Counted from the first letter of the stretch, positions 1 to 5,706 are shown. The stretch: 6,722 bases of DNA from Gammaproteobacteria bacterium (GCA_028817255.1 JAPPQA010000164.1:1-6722), one strand, 5' to 3'. Numbers and translations: made by a program. Notes: generated by a model not told the origin, from the letters alone.

Positions 1-10
1 TCTATGCGGG

Positions 11-30
11 ATTCCGGCTTTCGCCGGAAT
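11..30. repeat. REP-like hairpin in the left intergenic region
   Basis: ATTCCGGC (11-18) and GCCGGAAT (23-30) form a perfect 8-bp stem around a TTTC loop. No T-run follows, so it does not read as a Rho-independent terminator. Hairpins with GCCGGAAT-type arms are common dispersed intergenic repeats in proteobacteria. That this is one of them is inference. It sits at the outer end of the degenerate repeat array that follows. Confidence 0.6.
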
Positions 31-126
31 GACGAGGTAAAGGGCGGGAATGGCGGGGTAAAGGGCGGGAATGGCGAGGTGGGGGCGCGGGAATGGCGCG
101 GCGGGGGCGCACGGGAATAGCGGGGT
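25..126. repeat. Degenerate tandem array, units of about 21-24 bp
   Basis: The motif GGGAATGGCG, followed by a G-rich spacer, recurs in the same orientation. Units begin near 25 (CCGGAATGACG), 46, 67, 89 and 113 (GGGAATAGCG), and a further GGGAAT at 127 opens the 35-bp inverted repeat. The first two spacers are nearly identical (GGTAAAGGGC), while later ones drift in length and sequence. No coding potential is evident. The array lies 56 bp or more downstream of the stop codon of the leftmost gene, on its outer side. Confidence 0.7.
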
Positions 127-158
127 GGGAATCGTTTCCCCTCGATTGCGTAACGGCT
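124..158 (+). repeat. Left arm of a perfect 35-bp inverted repeat
   Basis: These 35 bases are the exact reverse complement of 6499-6533. Allowing two mismatches, the match extends to 117-158 against 6499-6540. The arm contains the near-palindrome GGGAATCGTTTCCC (127-140) and the word TGCGTAACGG (147-156), which also occurs twice near the der stop codon. The two arms point inward and bracket all six genes. They share no transposase and do not look like classical insertion-sequence ends, so a dispersed intergenic repeat is the likeliest reading. Confidence 0.85.
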
Positions 159-181
159 TGGGGGGCGCGCCTCAGATTGCT

Positions 182-853
182 TCAGACATTATGAAACAGG
201 TCGAGCCAGAACCGTAAAATGCTTTTAAAGGCACTTTCCTCTTGGCAAGAGTACTGCAATCCGTCCCGCACCCCTTGTCGTATTTCGTCTTGAAATATTT
301 CCCGGCCCTCTTCCGGGCCAAGCACCCGAACCAGTTCCGGATAGGGATAGGCGGCGCCGTCCTGCATGACGAATTTTTGCTCCATAATTTTTCTCGCCGG
401 AAACAACGTCTTGTATTTCAAGGACAGGGTTTTGTTCCCGCGGTCGAAACGATACTCCTCGACCCCCGGGAACACGGCATGATACCGCCTGATATCCCGA
501 AAAGATTCGGGATCTGCAACGCTGGTGTTGTCCGCCACTATTTCTCCCGAAGGGAGTTTGATTTTAGTGAGTACGAAATCCTGAATATAATGGAGGGTCA
601 CCGCTTCCTCCGTTGCGGCTACGCTGTAAGTCCCGCCTTTCATGGCAGCCGTCAAGGGCCGGCGCTGATTCTCCCCCTCGAAATAGAAAGAGAGATGCCT
701 TAGATTTACGGAATAGCTGTTCCACGCAAAGCGGAGCCCGTGCTGCTGGTCGCCGCTAAGACAGTGATAAGAATCCGCGTGCGCATTCGCAGCCGGACAG
801 GACGCGAAAAACAAAGCCAACAGAGGCAAAACGGCGCGGCTCGATACTTTCAT
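182..853 (-). CDS. Secreted protein of unknown function
   Basis: I do not recognise the family. The start is ATG at 853-851, chosen because GGAGGA (866-861) lies 7 nt upstream and the first 26 residues form a good Sec signal peptide: Lys2, Arg6, a hydrophobic core at residues 7-18, then small residues ending AHA before Asp27. Cys19 is preceded by Phe-Ala-Ser, a poor lipobox, so soluble export is preferred over lipidation. The mature protein (about 197 of 223 residues) has two cysteines, Cys31 (SYHC) and Cys203 (QYSC), that could form a disulfide. Its C-terminus is aromatic and hydrophobic (ILRFWLDLF). GC is clearly lower than in the neighbours (24 of 60 at 541-600), which suggests a different origin or lineage-specific status. 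It is transcribed divergently from dapA, across a 390-bp gap. The frame stays open far upstream through antisense of dapA and bamC, but that is a GC-rich artefact. Confidence 0.75.
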   Translation of the reverse strand: MKVSSRAVLPLLALFFASCPAANAHADSYHCLSGDQQHGLRFAWNSYSVNLRHLSFYFEGENQRRPLTAAMKGGTYSVAATEEAVTLHYIQDFVLTKIKLPSGEIVADNTSVADPESFRDIRRYHAVFPGVEEYRFDRGNKTLSLKYKTLFPARKIMEQKFVMQDGAAYPYPELVRVLGPEEGREIFQDEIRQGVRDGLQYSCQEESAFKSILRFWLDLFHNV

Positions 854-860
854 TTCCCAT

Positions 861-866
861 TCCTCC
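861..866 (-). promoter_or_regulatory. Shine-Dalgarno of the secreted-protein gene
   Basis: On the minus strand this reads GGAGGA, 7 nt before the ATG at 853. It is the strongest ribosome binding site in the window and fixes the start of this gene. Confidence 0.75.
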
Positions 867-874
867 GATACGGC

Positions 875-880
875 ATTGTA
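875..880 (-). promoter_or_regulatory. Candidate -10 box for the secreted-protein gene
   Basis: TACAAT on the minus strand (5 of 6 match to TATAAT) lies 21 nt upstream of the start codon. The hexamer 17 nt further upstream, GGCGAT, is a poor -35. If used, the transcript would have a very short leader carrying the GGAGGA site. The call rests on the -10 alone. Confidence 0.3.
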
Positions 881-921
881 CCCCATTGCCGGGCGCAATC
901 GCCTGCATAGAGCCCGGCCTT

Positions 922-973
922 GGGGTTCCGCGGAGCCAGGGCCGGGTACGCCCGGCCTGGGTGCTCCAGCCCC
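922..973. other. Long GC-rich hairpin of unknown role
   Basis: The inner stem is GGCCGGG (940-946) and CCCGGCC (951-957) around a TACG loop. Further pairing is possible outside it: GGAGC (932-936) with GCTCC (963-967), and GGGG (922-925) with CCCC (970-973). Together they make an extended stem of about 50 nt. No T-run follows on either strand. It could be a structured RNA, a DNA cruciform or chance in very GC-rich sequence. Sequence alone does not decide between these. Confidence 0.4.
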
Positions 974-1209
974 TGAACGAGTCGCAATCCTGCCGTTCCC
1001 CGCCGATAGCGCCGCTCCCTTTCCCGCGGCTGTGCTGTTGCGCCCCCCTTCCGGGGCGCATCGGCACCCTCGCTGCCGGAAAAAACCCTCCGCTCGGCGC
1101 AATCGCGGATTTCGGGGTACATGCGCGGTAAAGCCAAAGCGTTCGCCACATGCGGCACCCGGGATGACGACGATGCGCCCTCGCGCCGAAACGCAAGCCG
1201 CCTCCCTGC

Positions 1210-1237
1210 TTGCCATATACGCGGATTCCGGTACCAT
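1210..1237 (+). promoter_or_regulatory. Candidate dapA promoter
   Basis: TTGCCA (1210-1215, 5 of 6 to the -35 consensus) is followed after 16 nt by TACCAT (1232-1237, 4 of 6 to the -10 consensus). A start about 7 nt downstream would fall on the dapA ATG at 1244, which implies a leaderless or nearly leaderless message. The absence of a clear Shine-Dalgarno there fits, but the match is weak. Confidence 0.25.
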
Positions 1238-1243
1238 GGCGGC

Positions 1244-2137
1244 ATGTTGCGGGGAAGCATACCGGCCCTGATCACCCCTATGAAACAAGGGGTTTCTCCA
1301 GATACCGCCCTTGACGAAGAAAGCCTGTCCCGGCTTATGGAATTCCACGTGGAGCAGGGGAGCGACGCCGTGGTGGTGACGGGGACCACCGGCGAGGCGG
1401 CTACGTTGAGCCGCGACGAGCATTACGCCCTGATGTCCCGGGCGGTGGAGATGGCGGCGGGGCGGTTGCCGGTGATCGCCGGCACCGGGGCGAACTCCAC
1501 CGCGGAGGCGACGGATCTGACGCGGGGCGCCAAGCGGGCCGGCGCGGACGCCTGTTTGCTGATTGCGCCCTACTACAACCGGCCTACCCAGGAAGGGCTT
1601 TACCTGCACTACAAGCACGTGGCGGAGGCGGTGGATATTCCCCAATTGCTGTACAACATACCGGGACGCACCGCCTGCGACCTGCTGCCCGAAACGGTGG
1701 CCCGCCTGGCCGGGCTTGCCAATATCGTCGGAATTAAAGAAGCTAGCGGGGACCTGGGGAGGGTCGCCCGCTTGCGAAAACTTTGCGGAGAGGATTTTCT
1801 GTTGTTCGATGGCGACGATGCGAGCGCGATGGATTTCATACTCCGGGGGGGACAGGGCGTCATCTCGGTAACCGCCAACGTGGCCCCCGCCCGTATGCGA
1901 AAAGTGTGCGACTGCTCCCTGGCCGGAGACCGGGAGAGCGCCGCCGCCGCCAGCGCCCCGCTGGAAGACTTGCACCAGGCGCTGTTCGTCGAGCCGAACC
2001 CGATCCCGGTCAAGTGGGCCCTGCACCGGATGGGCCTGATTGAGGCGGGCATCCGTCTCCCTATGACTTGGCTTTCCGAAAAATGCCGGGACACGGTGGC
2101 GCAGGCGATGCGGACCGCCGGAGTCCTGCAACATTAG
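1244..2137 (+). CDS. dapA: 4-hydroxy-tetrahydrodipicolinate synthase
   Basis: DapA condenses pyruvate with aspartate semialdehyde, the first committed step to diaminopimelate and lysine, in the cytoplasm. The 297-residue product aligns along its whole length with E. coli DapA (292 aa). Visible landmarks are GTTGE (47-51, substrate-binding Thr48/Thr49), APYYNRP (108-114, Tyr111 of the proton relay), YNIPGRT (137-143, Tyr137 and Arg142), the Schiff-base lysine Lys165 in GIKEASG, and GVISVTAN near the C-terminal third. The ATG at 1244 is chosen because MLRGSIPALITPM matches the family N-terminus; the open frame runs further upstream to 1121 but that extension looks non-coding. No good Shine-Dalgarno precedes it, only GGCGGC. 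Of the E. coli lysine-feedback residues, His56, Asn80, Glu84 and Tyr106 are kept (His60, Asn84, Glu88, Tyr110) but His53 is Arg57. bamC follows after 16 nt, so the two are likely cotranscribed. Confidence 0.96.
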   Translation: MLRGSIPALITPMKQGVSPDTALDEESLSRLMEFHVEQGSDAVVVTGTTGEAATLSRDEHYALMSRAVEMAAGRLPVIAGTGANSTAEATDLTRGAKRAGADACLLIAPYYNRPTQEGLYLHYKHVAEAVDIPQLLYNIPGRTACDLLPETVARLAGLANIVGIKEASGDLGRVARLRKLCGEDFLLFDGDDASAMDFILRGGQGVISVTANVAPARMRKVCDCSLAGDRESAAAASAPLEDLHQALFVEPNPIPVKWALHRMGLIEAGIRLPMTWLSEKCRDTVAQAMRTAGVLQH

Positions 2138-2153
2138 CGTCCTCGCCCGACCC

Positions 2154-3053
2154 ATGCGCGTTCCGGTTCGGTTCTCCGGCGTATTCCTTGCCGTGCTGGC
2201 ATGCGTGCCGCTAGGCGCCTGCCAACTGTTGGACAAGGTGGAAGAGGACAGACGCACAGAGTATCTGAAGAGTCGCACCTTGCCGGACCTGGAGATCCCC
2301 CCGGACCTGGTCGCGGCGGACTCCGGGGAGCCGCTTGTCATTCCGGGAGAGGTGCCGGGCGAAGAACCGGCCGGGCCGGAACAGACGGCGGGCGAGGCAC
2401 TGCCCGTACAGGAAGAGGCGCCGGAACAGGCGGCGGGCGAGGCGCCGCCCGTACAGGAAGAGGCGCCGGAACAGGCGGCGGGCGAGGCGCCGCCCGTACA
2501 GGAGGAGACGCCGGAACAGGCAGGGCGACAGGACGCCGGGGAAGACGCCGCGGCCGCCGAAGCGAGCGAATCGGAACCGGCGGCAACGGAACCGGCCGAG
2601 GCGGAATCGCAATTCGCCGCGGTTGCCGGGCGGCGGCCCGTCCCCAGCCCGCCGCTGGAGCCCGGCCTGCCGCCGCCGCGCCGGGATACCGTGCTGAACG
2701 AGCAACTGGTGAAGGTGCAGGGGGAGTGGAAGGAAGTCTGGCCTCTGCTGCGAAAATTCTGGGGCTCGAAGGGCTTGGCCCTGGACCTGGAAGACCTGTC
2801 GCTGGGGGTCATGGAGACGGTGTGGACGGTACCCTACCTGCAACAGGACATGACGGTGCGCAACCGCTTCAAGCTGTTTCTGGAGCCGGGCCCGGAGGAA
2901 GGCATTCTGCATGTGGTCCTTTCCTCGGAGAAAGAAGTATATCTGGAGCAGGAGGGAAGCCAGGAGGGCGACTGGCTGCTGCAGGATCCGGACCTGTTAC
3001 TGGAAAAGAAGTACGCCAGCGAGCTGCAGGGCTTCCTCGGCGAGCACCTCTAA
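2154..3053 (+). CDS. bamC: Outer-membrane assembly lipoprotein BamC
   Basis: BamC is an accessory lipoprotein of the BAM complex that inserts beta-barrel proteins into the outer membrane. Residues 1-22 are a lipoprotein signal peptide with lipobox LGAC (20-23); Gln follows the lipidated Cys23, consistent with outer-membrane sorting. Residues 33-52 (RRTEYLKSRTLPDLEIPPDL) match the conserved N-terminal segment of the family, which in E. coli lies along BamD. Residues of about 57-160 are acidic, rich in Pro, Glu and Ala, and include three 15-residue repeats (75-119). Residues of about 182-299 resemble one BamC helix-grip domain, beginning with the NEQ..KVQGEWKEVWPLLRKF region. E. coli BamC has two such domains, so this version appears to have one, with the low-complexity linker in front. 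It starts 16 nt after dapA, the conserved gammaproteobacterial neighbour, with no clear Shine-Dalgarno, so translation may depend on dapA. Assignment rests on signal, N-terminal motif, domain resemblance and context. Confidence 0.87.
   Translation: MRVPVRFSGVFLAVLACVPLGACQLLDKVEEDRRTEYLKSRTLPDLEIPPDLVAADSGEPLVIPGEVPGEEPAGPEQTAGEALPVQEEAPEQAAGEAPPVQEEAPEQAAGEAPPVQEETPEQAGRQDAGEDAAAAEASESEPAATEPAEAESQFAAVAGRRPVPSPPLEPGLPPPRRDTVLNEQLVKVQGEWKEVWPLLRKFWGSKGLALDLEDLSLGVMETVWTVPYLQQDMTVRNRFKLFLEPGPEEGILHVVLSSEKEVYLEQEGSQEGDWLLQDPDLLLEKKYASELQGFLGEHL
2376..2525 (+). repeat. 45-bp in-frame tandem repeat inside bamC
   Basis: Three full 45-bp units (2376-2420, 2421-2465, 2466-2510) are followed by a partial fourth (2511 to about 2525). 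They encode PEQTAGEALPVQEEA, PEQAAGEAPPVQEEA and PEQAAGEAPPVQEET, then PEQAG. Units 2 and 3 differ only near their last bases, which suggests recent duplication. Since the unit is a multiple of three, gain or loss of copies changes linker length without breaking the frame. Confidence 0.95.
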
Positions 3054-3064
3054 GGCGCGCTTAA

Positions 3065-3082
3065 GGGCGCCGCCCGGCGCCC
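3065..3082. terminator. Hairpin between convergent bamC and der
   Basis: GGGCGCC (3065-3071) pairs perfectly with GGCGCCC (3076-3082) around a 4-nt loop, starting 11 nt past the bamC stop. There is no T-run on either strand, so it is not a canonical intrinsic terminator. Position between convergent genes favours a bidirectional transcript-end hairpin. A second, weaker hairpin follows at 3091-3109, where GG-A-CCGGC pairs with GCCGGCC leaving one bulged A. Confidence 0.45.
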
Positions 3083-3114
3083 GCCGCGATGGACCGGCGC
3101 AGGCCGGCCATGGT

Positions 3115-3146
3115 CTCCGTTACGCAGACGCCTCCGTTACGCAGAC
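3115..3146. repeat. Tandem 15-bp repeat, period 17, over the der stop codon
   Basis: CTCCGTTACGCAGAC occurs at 3115-3129 and again at 3132-3146, separated by two bases. The second copy covers the TAA stop of der (minus strand, 3139-3137) and its last codons; the first copy lies just past the stop. Each copy contains CCGTTACGCA, a word shared with the 35-bp inverted repeat arms at both ends of the window. Confidence 0.9.
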
Positions 3147-4558
3147 AATTCCGCGATGCGTTCCCCGCGTCCCGTATTTTTGCCCGCCGCGGGCCGTTCT
3201 TCCGGGGCCGTAAAGGAGACAAAGGGATTCTCCGACTGCCGGAACTCAAGCCCTACCGGAGTGCCGCTCAGGCCCAGTTCCGCCGTCATGAGATTGGCCA
3301 GGTAGCGGCGATAATTCCAAGGTATGCGGGCGACTTGCCGCCCGTGAATCACGATCCGCAATGGGGCCCTGCTGCCAATATGGGCGTATAAAAGGCGGAT
3401 CCTGCGGCCCCTTACCATGGGCGGCGGATGCCTGGCCGCGGCCTCCCGAAGGATTCGGGTCAGCTTGGAGGTGGGGAAGTCCATGCACAGGGAGGCGGAG
3501 GCGCGCTCGATGGCGGCGAACAAGCCGCCCATGCCGTTGCCGTACAAGGCGGATATGTAGCGCACCTCCGTGCCGGGGGCGAAGACCAGCCGGCTTTCGA
3601 TCTCCCGCCGCAGCCGCTTTTGCCGCGGCAGAGGCAGCCGGTCCCACTTGTTTACCGCGATGACGCAACGTTTCCCCTGCCGCAGCGCAAGGTTCAGCAG
3701 CTTGGCATCGCGGGCGACCAGCCCTTCTTCGGCCGTTGCGACCAGCACCACGAGCTGGGCGTCGGCGAAAGTCTGCAAGGACTTGGCAATGCTGAGCCGC
3801 TCCAGCCGCGTCGTCTTCGGGTAAGGGCGGATGCCGGCCGTATCGGTTACCGAGCAGCGCATCCCGGCAAGGGACAGGCCGTCGAGGTCGGTGCTGACGC
3901 TGTCGCGGGTGGTGCCGGGAACGGCGGCGGCGATCATCCGCTCCCGCCCCAGGATGCGGTTTACCAGGGTGGACTTTCCCACGTTGGGGCGGCCTATCAC
4001 GGCGATGCGAAAGCGTTGCTCGTCGGCAGCGGCGGCGGCCGGTTTCGCCGGCGCCCGCAGGCCGGACAGCGCCCGCTCCATCAATTGCGCCACGCCGTTG
4101 CCGCGCAGGGCGGAAATCGCCTGCGGCGCGCCGCAACCCAGGGAGTAAAAATCACGCACCGCCCGCGCCGGCGCCTGCCCCTCGGTTTTATTGACCGCCA
4201 GGCAGAACGGCGGCCCCAGCCGCCGCAATCGGTGCGCCAGTTCTTCGTCTCCGGAGGTGGGGCCGGCGCGGCCGTCCGCCAGCCACAGCAAAAAGTCCGC
4301 ATCCTTTGCGGCCCGCAGCGTATGCCGATTCGCCGCCCGCGCCAGGGGCGCCCGCCCCGCCTGCCATTGCCCCGGCAGGCCGCCGGTATCGGCAACCAGA
4401 TGCGGGCGCCCGCCGTAGCGGCCGTTGCCCAGCAAAAGGTCCCGGGTCACTCCCGGGAAATCCGCCACCAGCGCGTCCCGGGTGCCGGTCAGCCGATTGA
4501 ACAGCGTGGATTTTCCGGCGTTGGGATGCCCGACGATTACGATCAAAGGCAGAGTCAA
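3137..4558 (-). CDS. der: Ribosome-assembly GTPase Der (EngA)
   Basis: Der is a tandem-domain GTPase needed for maturation of the 50S subunit. The 473-residue product is normal in length. G domain 1 shows GHPNAGKS (10-17), Thr38 in PGVTRD, DTGG (57-60) and NKTE (123-126). G domain 2 shows GRPNVGKS (189-196), PGTTRD (214-219), DTAG (239-242) and NKWD (303-306). A C-terminal KH-like domain runs from about 362 to 445, with PPMVRGRR and IHGRQV. The linker between the G domains (about 168-182) is short and alanine-rich, unlike the long acidic linker of E. coli. The start is taken as TTG at 4558-4556: it overlaps the bamB stop as TTGA, has GGAG 8 nt upstream and gives the normal family N-terminus, while no ATG is available nearby. 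Oddities: G domain 1 has NKTE where E. coli has NKTD, and His/Ala replace the usual Arg/Val in its P-loop. It is the last gene of the yfgM-bamB-der operon. Confidence 0.95.
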   Translation of the reverse strand: MTLPLIVIVGHPNAGKSTLFNRLTGTRDALVADFPGVTRDLLLGNGRYGGRPHLVADTGGLPGQWQAGRAPLARAANRHTLRAAKDADFLLWLADGRAGPTSGDEELAHRLRRLGPPFCLAVNKTEGQAPARAVRDFYSLGCGAPQAISALRGNGVAQLMERALSGLRAPAKPAAAAADEQRFRIAVIGRPNVGKSTLVNRILGRERMIAAAVPGTTRDSVSTDLDGLSLAGMRCSVTDTAGIRPYPKTTRLERLSIAKSLQTFADAQLVVLVATAEEGLVARDAKLLNLALRQGKRCVIAVNKWDRLPLPRQKRLRREIESRLVFAPGTEVRYISALYGNGMGGLFAAIERASASLCMDFPTSKLTRILREAAARHPPPMVRGRRIRLLYAHIGSRAPLRIVIHGRQVARIPWNYRRYLANLMTAELGLSGTPVGLEFRQSENPFVSFTAPEERPAAGKNTGRGERIAELSA

Positions 4559-5706
4559 GGCAGCCGCTCCGAGAAGGCCGCGATCTCTCCGCTGGCGGCA
4601 TAGGCATACAGCAGGCGCTCGGTGGCGAGGGATGCCAGGACGGGGCTGCTGGCGAGCCGCACCCGGCCGGCAGGGCTCCCGTCGCTGCGGCGGAACCAAT
4701 GCAGATAGCCTTCTTCGTCGCCGCAGACCACGTAGCGGTCGAACACGGCCGGGGGGGAAGACAGGCGCCGGTGGCGCAACAGGTCCTGTTGCCAGCGGGG
4801 TTCTCCGGTAGCGCGGTCCAGGGCGAGCAGGCGGCCTTCGTCGTCCGTGACGTACAGGTTGGAGTCGTCGGCGGCGAGGCCGCTGTAGGAAGAAACGGCA
4901 TGCGTCCAGGAAATGCGGCCGGTCAGCAGGTTCACCATGGCGATGTTGCCCTGATAGCTGGACGCATATACGGAATGGTCCACGACCTCCAGTTCGGCAT
5001 CCACGTCCACCATGCGCTCCAGCTCGGATCGGCCGCTAGGCGGGCTGACTTCGATCTCCCACAGCGGTTTGCCGCTGCTTAATTCGATGGCGGCCAGGTT
5101 CCCCGAGTCGAACCCCGCCAGGACAATGTTGTCGTGAAGCACCGGGGCGCTGGCGCCATGCAAGGTCAGGGGGGGCGGGTTAGTGCTATAGACCCACAAT
5201 TTGCGGCCCGAGCGGGCGGCGATGCGGAACAGCTTTCCGTCCAGGGTGCGCACCAGGACGCTGTCCGTGCCGACGGCCGGGGGCGCCAGCACCTCGCTGG
5301 ACACCCGGGCGTTCCACAACCGCTTGCCCTGGCCGGCATCGTAGGCCAGCACTTCGCCTTCGTCCGTGCCCACCACTACGATTCCCCCGGCCGCCCCCGG
5401 CCCGCCCGCGATCCGGGTTTCCGTATCCCGTTTCCAGATCTTTTTGCCGCTTTCGGCATCCAGGGCCAGCAGGTTGCCGGTACCGTCGGCGGCGTACAAG
5501 CGGTCGCCGTCCAGCACGATCCGCAAGCCCCGGCGCGCCAATTTTTCCGGAGTGCCGCCGATGTCCGCGGACCAGCGTTTTGCGATCCGAATCGCGTCGG
5601 CGATGCCGGCCAGGGCGGCCGGCTCTTTTGCCGCCGGTTTTTTGCCCGCGCCGCCGCAGGCCGCGGCGGCCAGCAACAAGACCGCCAACGGCAACAGGGT
5701 CCTCAA
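4555..5706 (-). CDS. bamB: Outer-membrane assembly lipoprotein BamB
   Basis: BamB is the beta-propeller lipoprotein of the BAM complex and binds BamA periplasmic domains. The product is 383 residues (E. coli 392). Residues 1-16 form a lipoprotein signal peptide ending LAAAA before Cys17; Ala at -3 is permitted but less usual than Leu. Eight propeller strands with PQQ-type motifs follow, each resembling G-N/E-hydrophobic-x-A-x-D...GK..W, for example residues 77-91, 117-131 and 202-216. The BamA-contact regions are visible: PLTLHG (179-184) corresponds to E. coli LSLRG (Leu192, Leu194, Arg195), and MVDVD (232-236) to the Asp246/Asp248 segment. Arg195 is replaced by His183. The start is TTG at 5706-5704, overlapping the yfgM stop as TTGA, after a GGGGG run 6 nt upstream. 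The open frame extends far into yfgM, but only this start puts a signal peptide at the N-terminus. der follows with another TTGA overlap. Confidence 0.94.
   Translation of the reverse strand: MRTLLPLAVLLLAAAACGGAGKKPAAKEPAALAGIADAIRIAKRWSADIGGTPEKLARRGLRIVLDGDRLYAADGTGNLLALDAESGKKIWKRDTETRIAGGPGAAGGIVVVGTDEGEVLAYDAGQGKRLWNARVSSEVLAPPAVGTDSVLVRTLDGKLFRIAARSGRKLWVYSTNPPPLTLHGASAPVLHDNIVLAGFDSGNLAAIELSSGKPLWEIEVSPPSGRSELERMVDVDAELEVVDHSVYASSYQGNIAMVNLLTGRISWTHAVSSYSGLAADDSNLYVTDDEGRLLALDRATGEPRWQQDLLRHRRLSSPPAVFDRYVVCGDEEGYLHWFRRSDGSPAGRVRLASSPVLASLATERLLYAYAASGEIAAFSERLP
4567..4570 (-). promoter_or_regulatory. Shine-Dalgarno supporting the der TTG start
   Basis: GGAG on the minus strand, inside the end of bamB, ends 8 nt before the TTG at 4558. 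It decides the start because no ATG or GTG gives a family-like N-terminus. Confidence 0.5.

Larger units (their letters stand above)
854..1243. other. Divergent intergenic region, no gene seen
   Basis: This 390-bp GC-rich stretch separates two divergent genes. Short open frames occur on both strands, but their products are arginine-, proline- and alanine-rich, have no recognisable domain and overlap one another, so I call none of them. It contains a strong hairpin near 940-957, a weaker inverted repeat (TTCCGG at 1049-1054 with CCGGAA at 1076-1081) and candidate promoter boxes at its two ends. No tRNA or riboswitch that I recognise is present. Confidence 0.6.

Noticed and set aside
25..126. 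A CRISPR array
   Set aside because: Units are 21-24 bp, directly abutting and degenerate, with no constant repeat separated by unique spacers and no cas genes.
1049..1086. An intrinsic terminator (inverted repeat followed by A-run)
   Set aside because: The stem is short with a long loop. The A-run would be a T-run only upstream on the minus strand, which is the wrong side for termination, and no gene ends here.
876..1271. Possible small protein genes in the divergent spacer
   Set aside because: Overlapping frames on both strands, no ribosome sites, and low-complexity Arg/Pro/Ala products, typical of GC-rich non-coding DNA.
182..2812. An 876-codon open frame on the minus strand running antisense through dapA and part of bamC
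   Set aside because: Only its last 223 codons look like a protein. The rest is antisense to well-recognised genes and is Gly/Arg/Pro-rich, as expected when GC-rich genes lack stop codons on the other strand. The good ribosome site and signal peptide at 853 set the true start.
2201..3064. A 287-codon plus-strand frame overlapping bamC
   Set aside because: The product is a Gly/Arg/Ala-rich translation of the 45-bp repeats in a second frame, with no domain, whereas the other frame gives a lipoprotein matching BamC.
3428..4603. A 391-codon plus-strand frame opposite der
   Set aside because: Antisense shadow of a strongly conserved gene. The product is Gln/Arg/Gly-rich with no recognisable motif.
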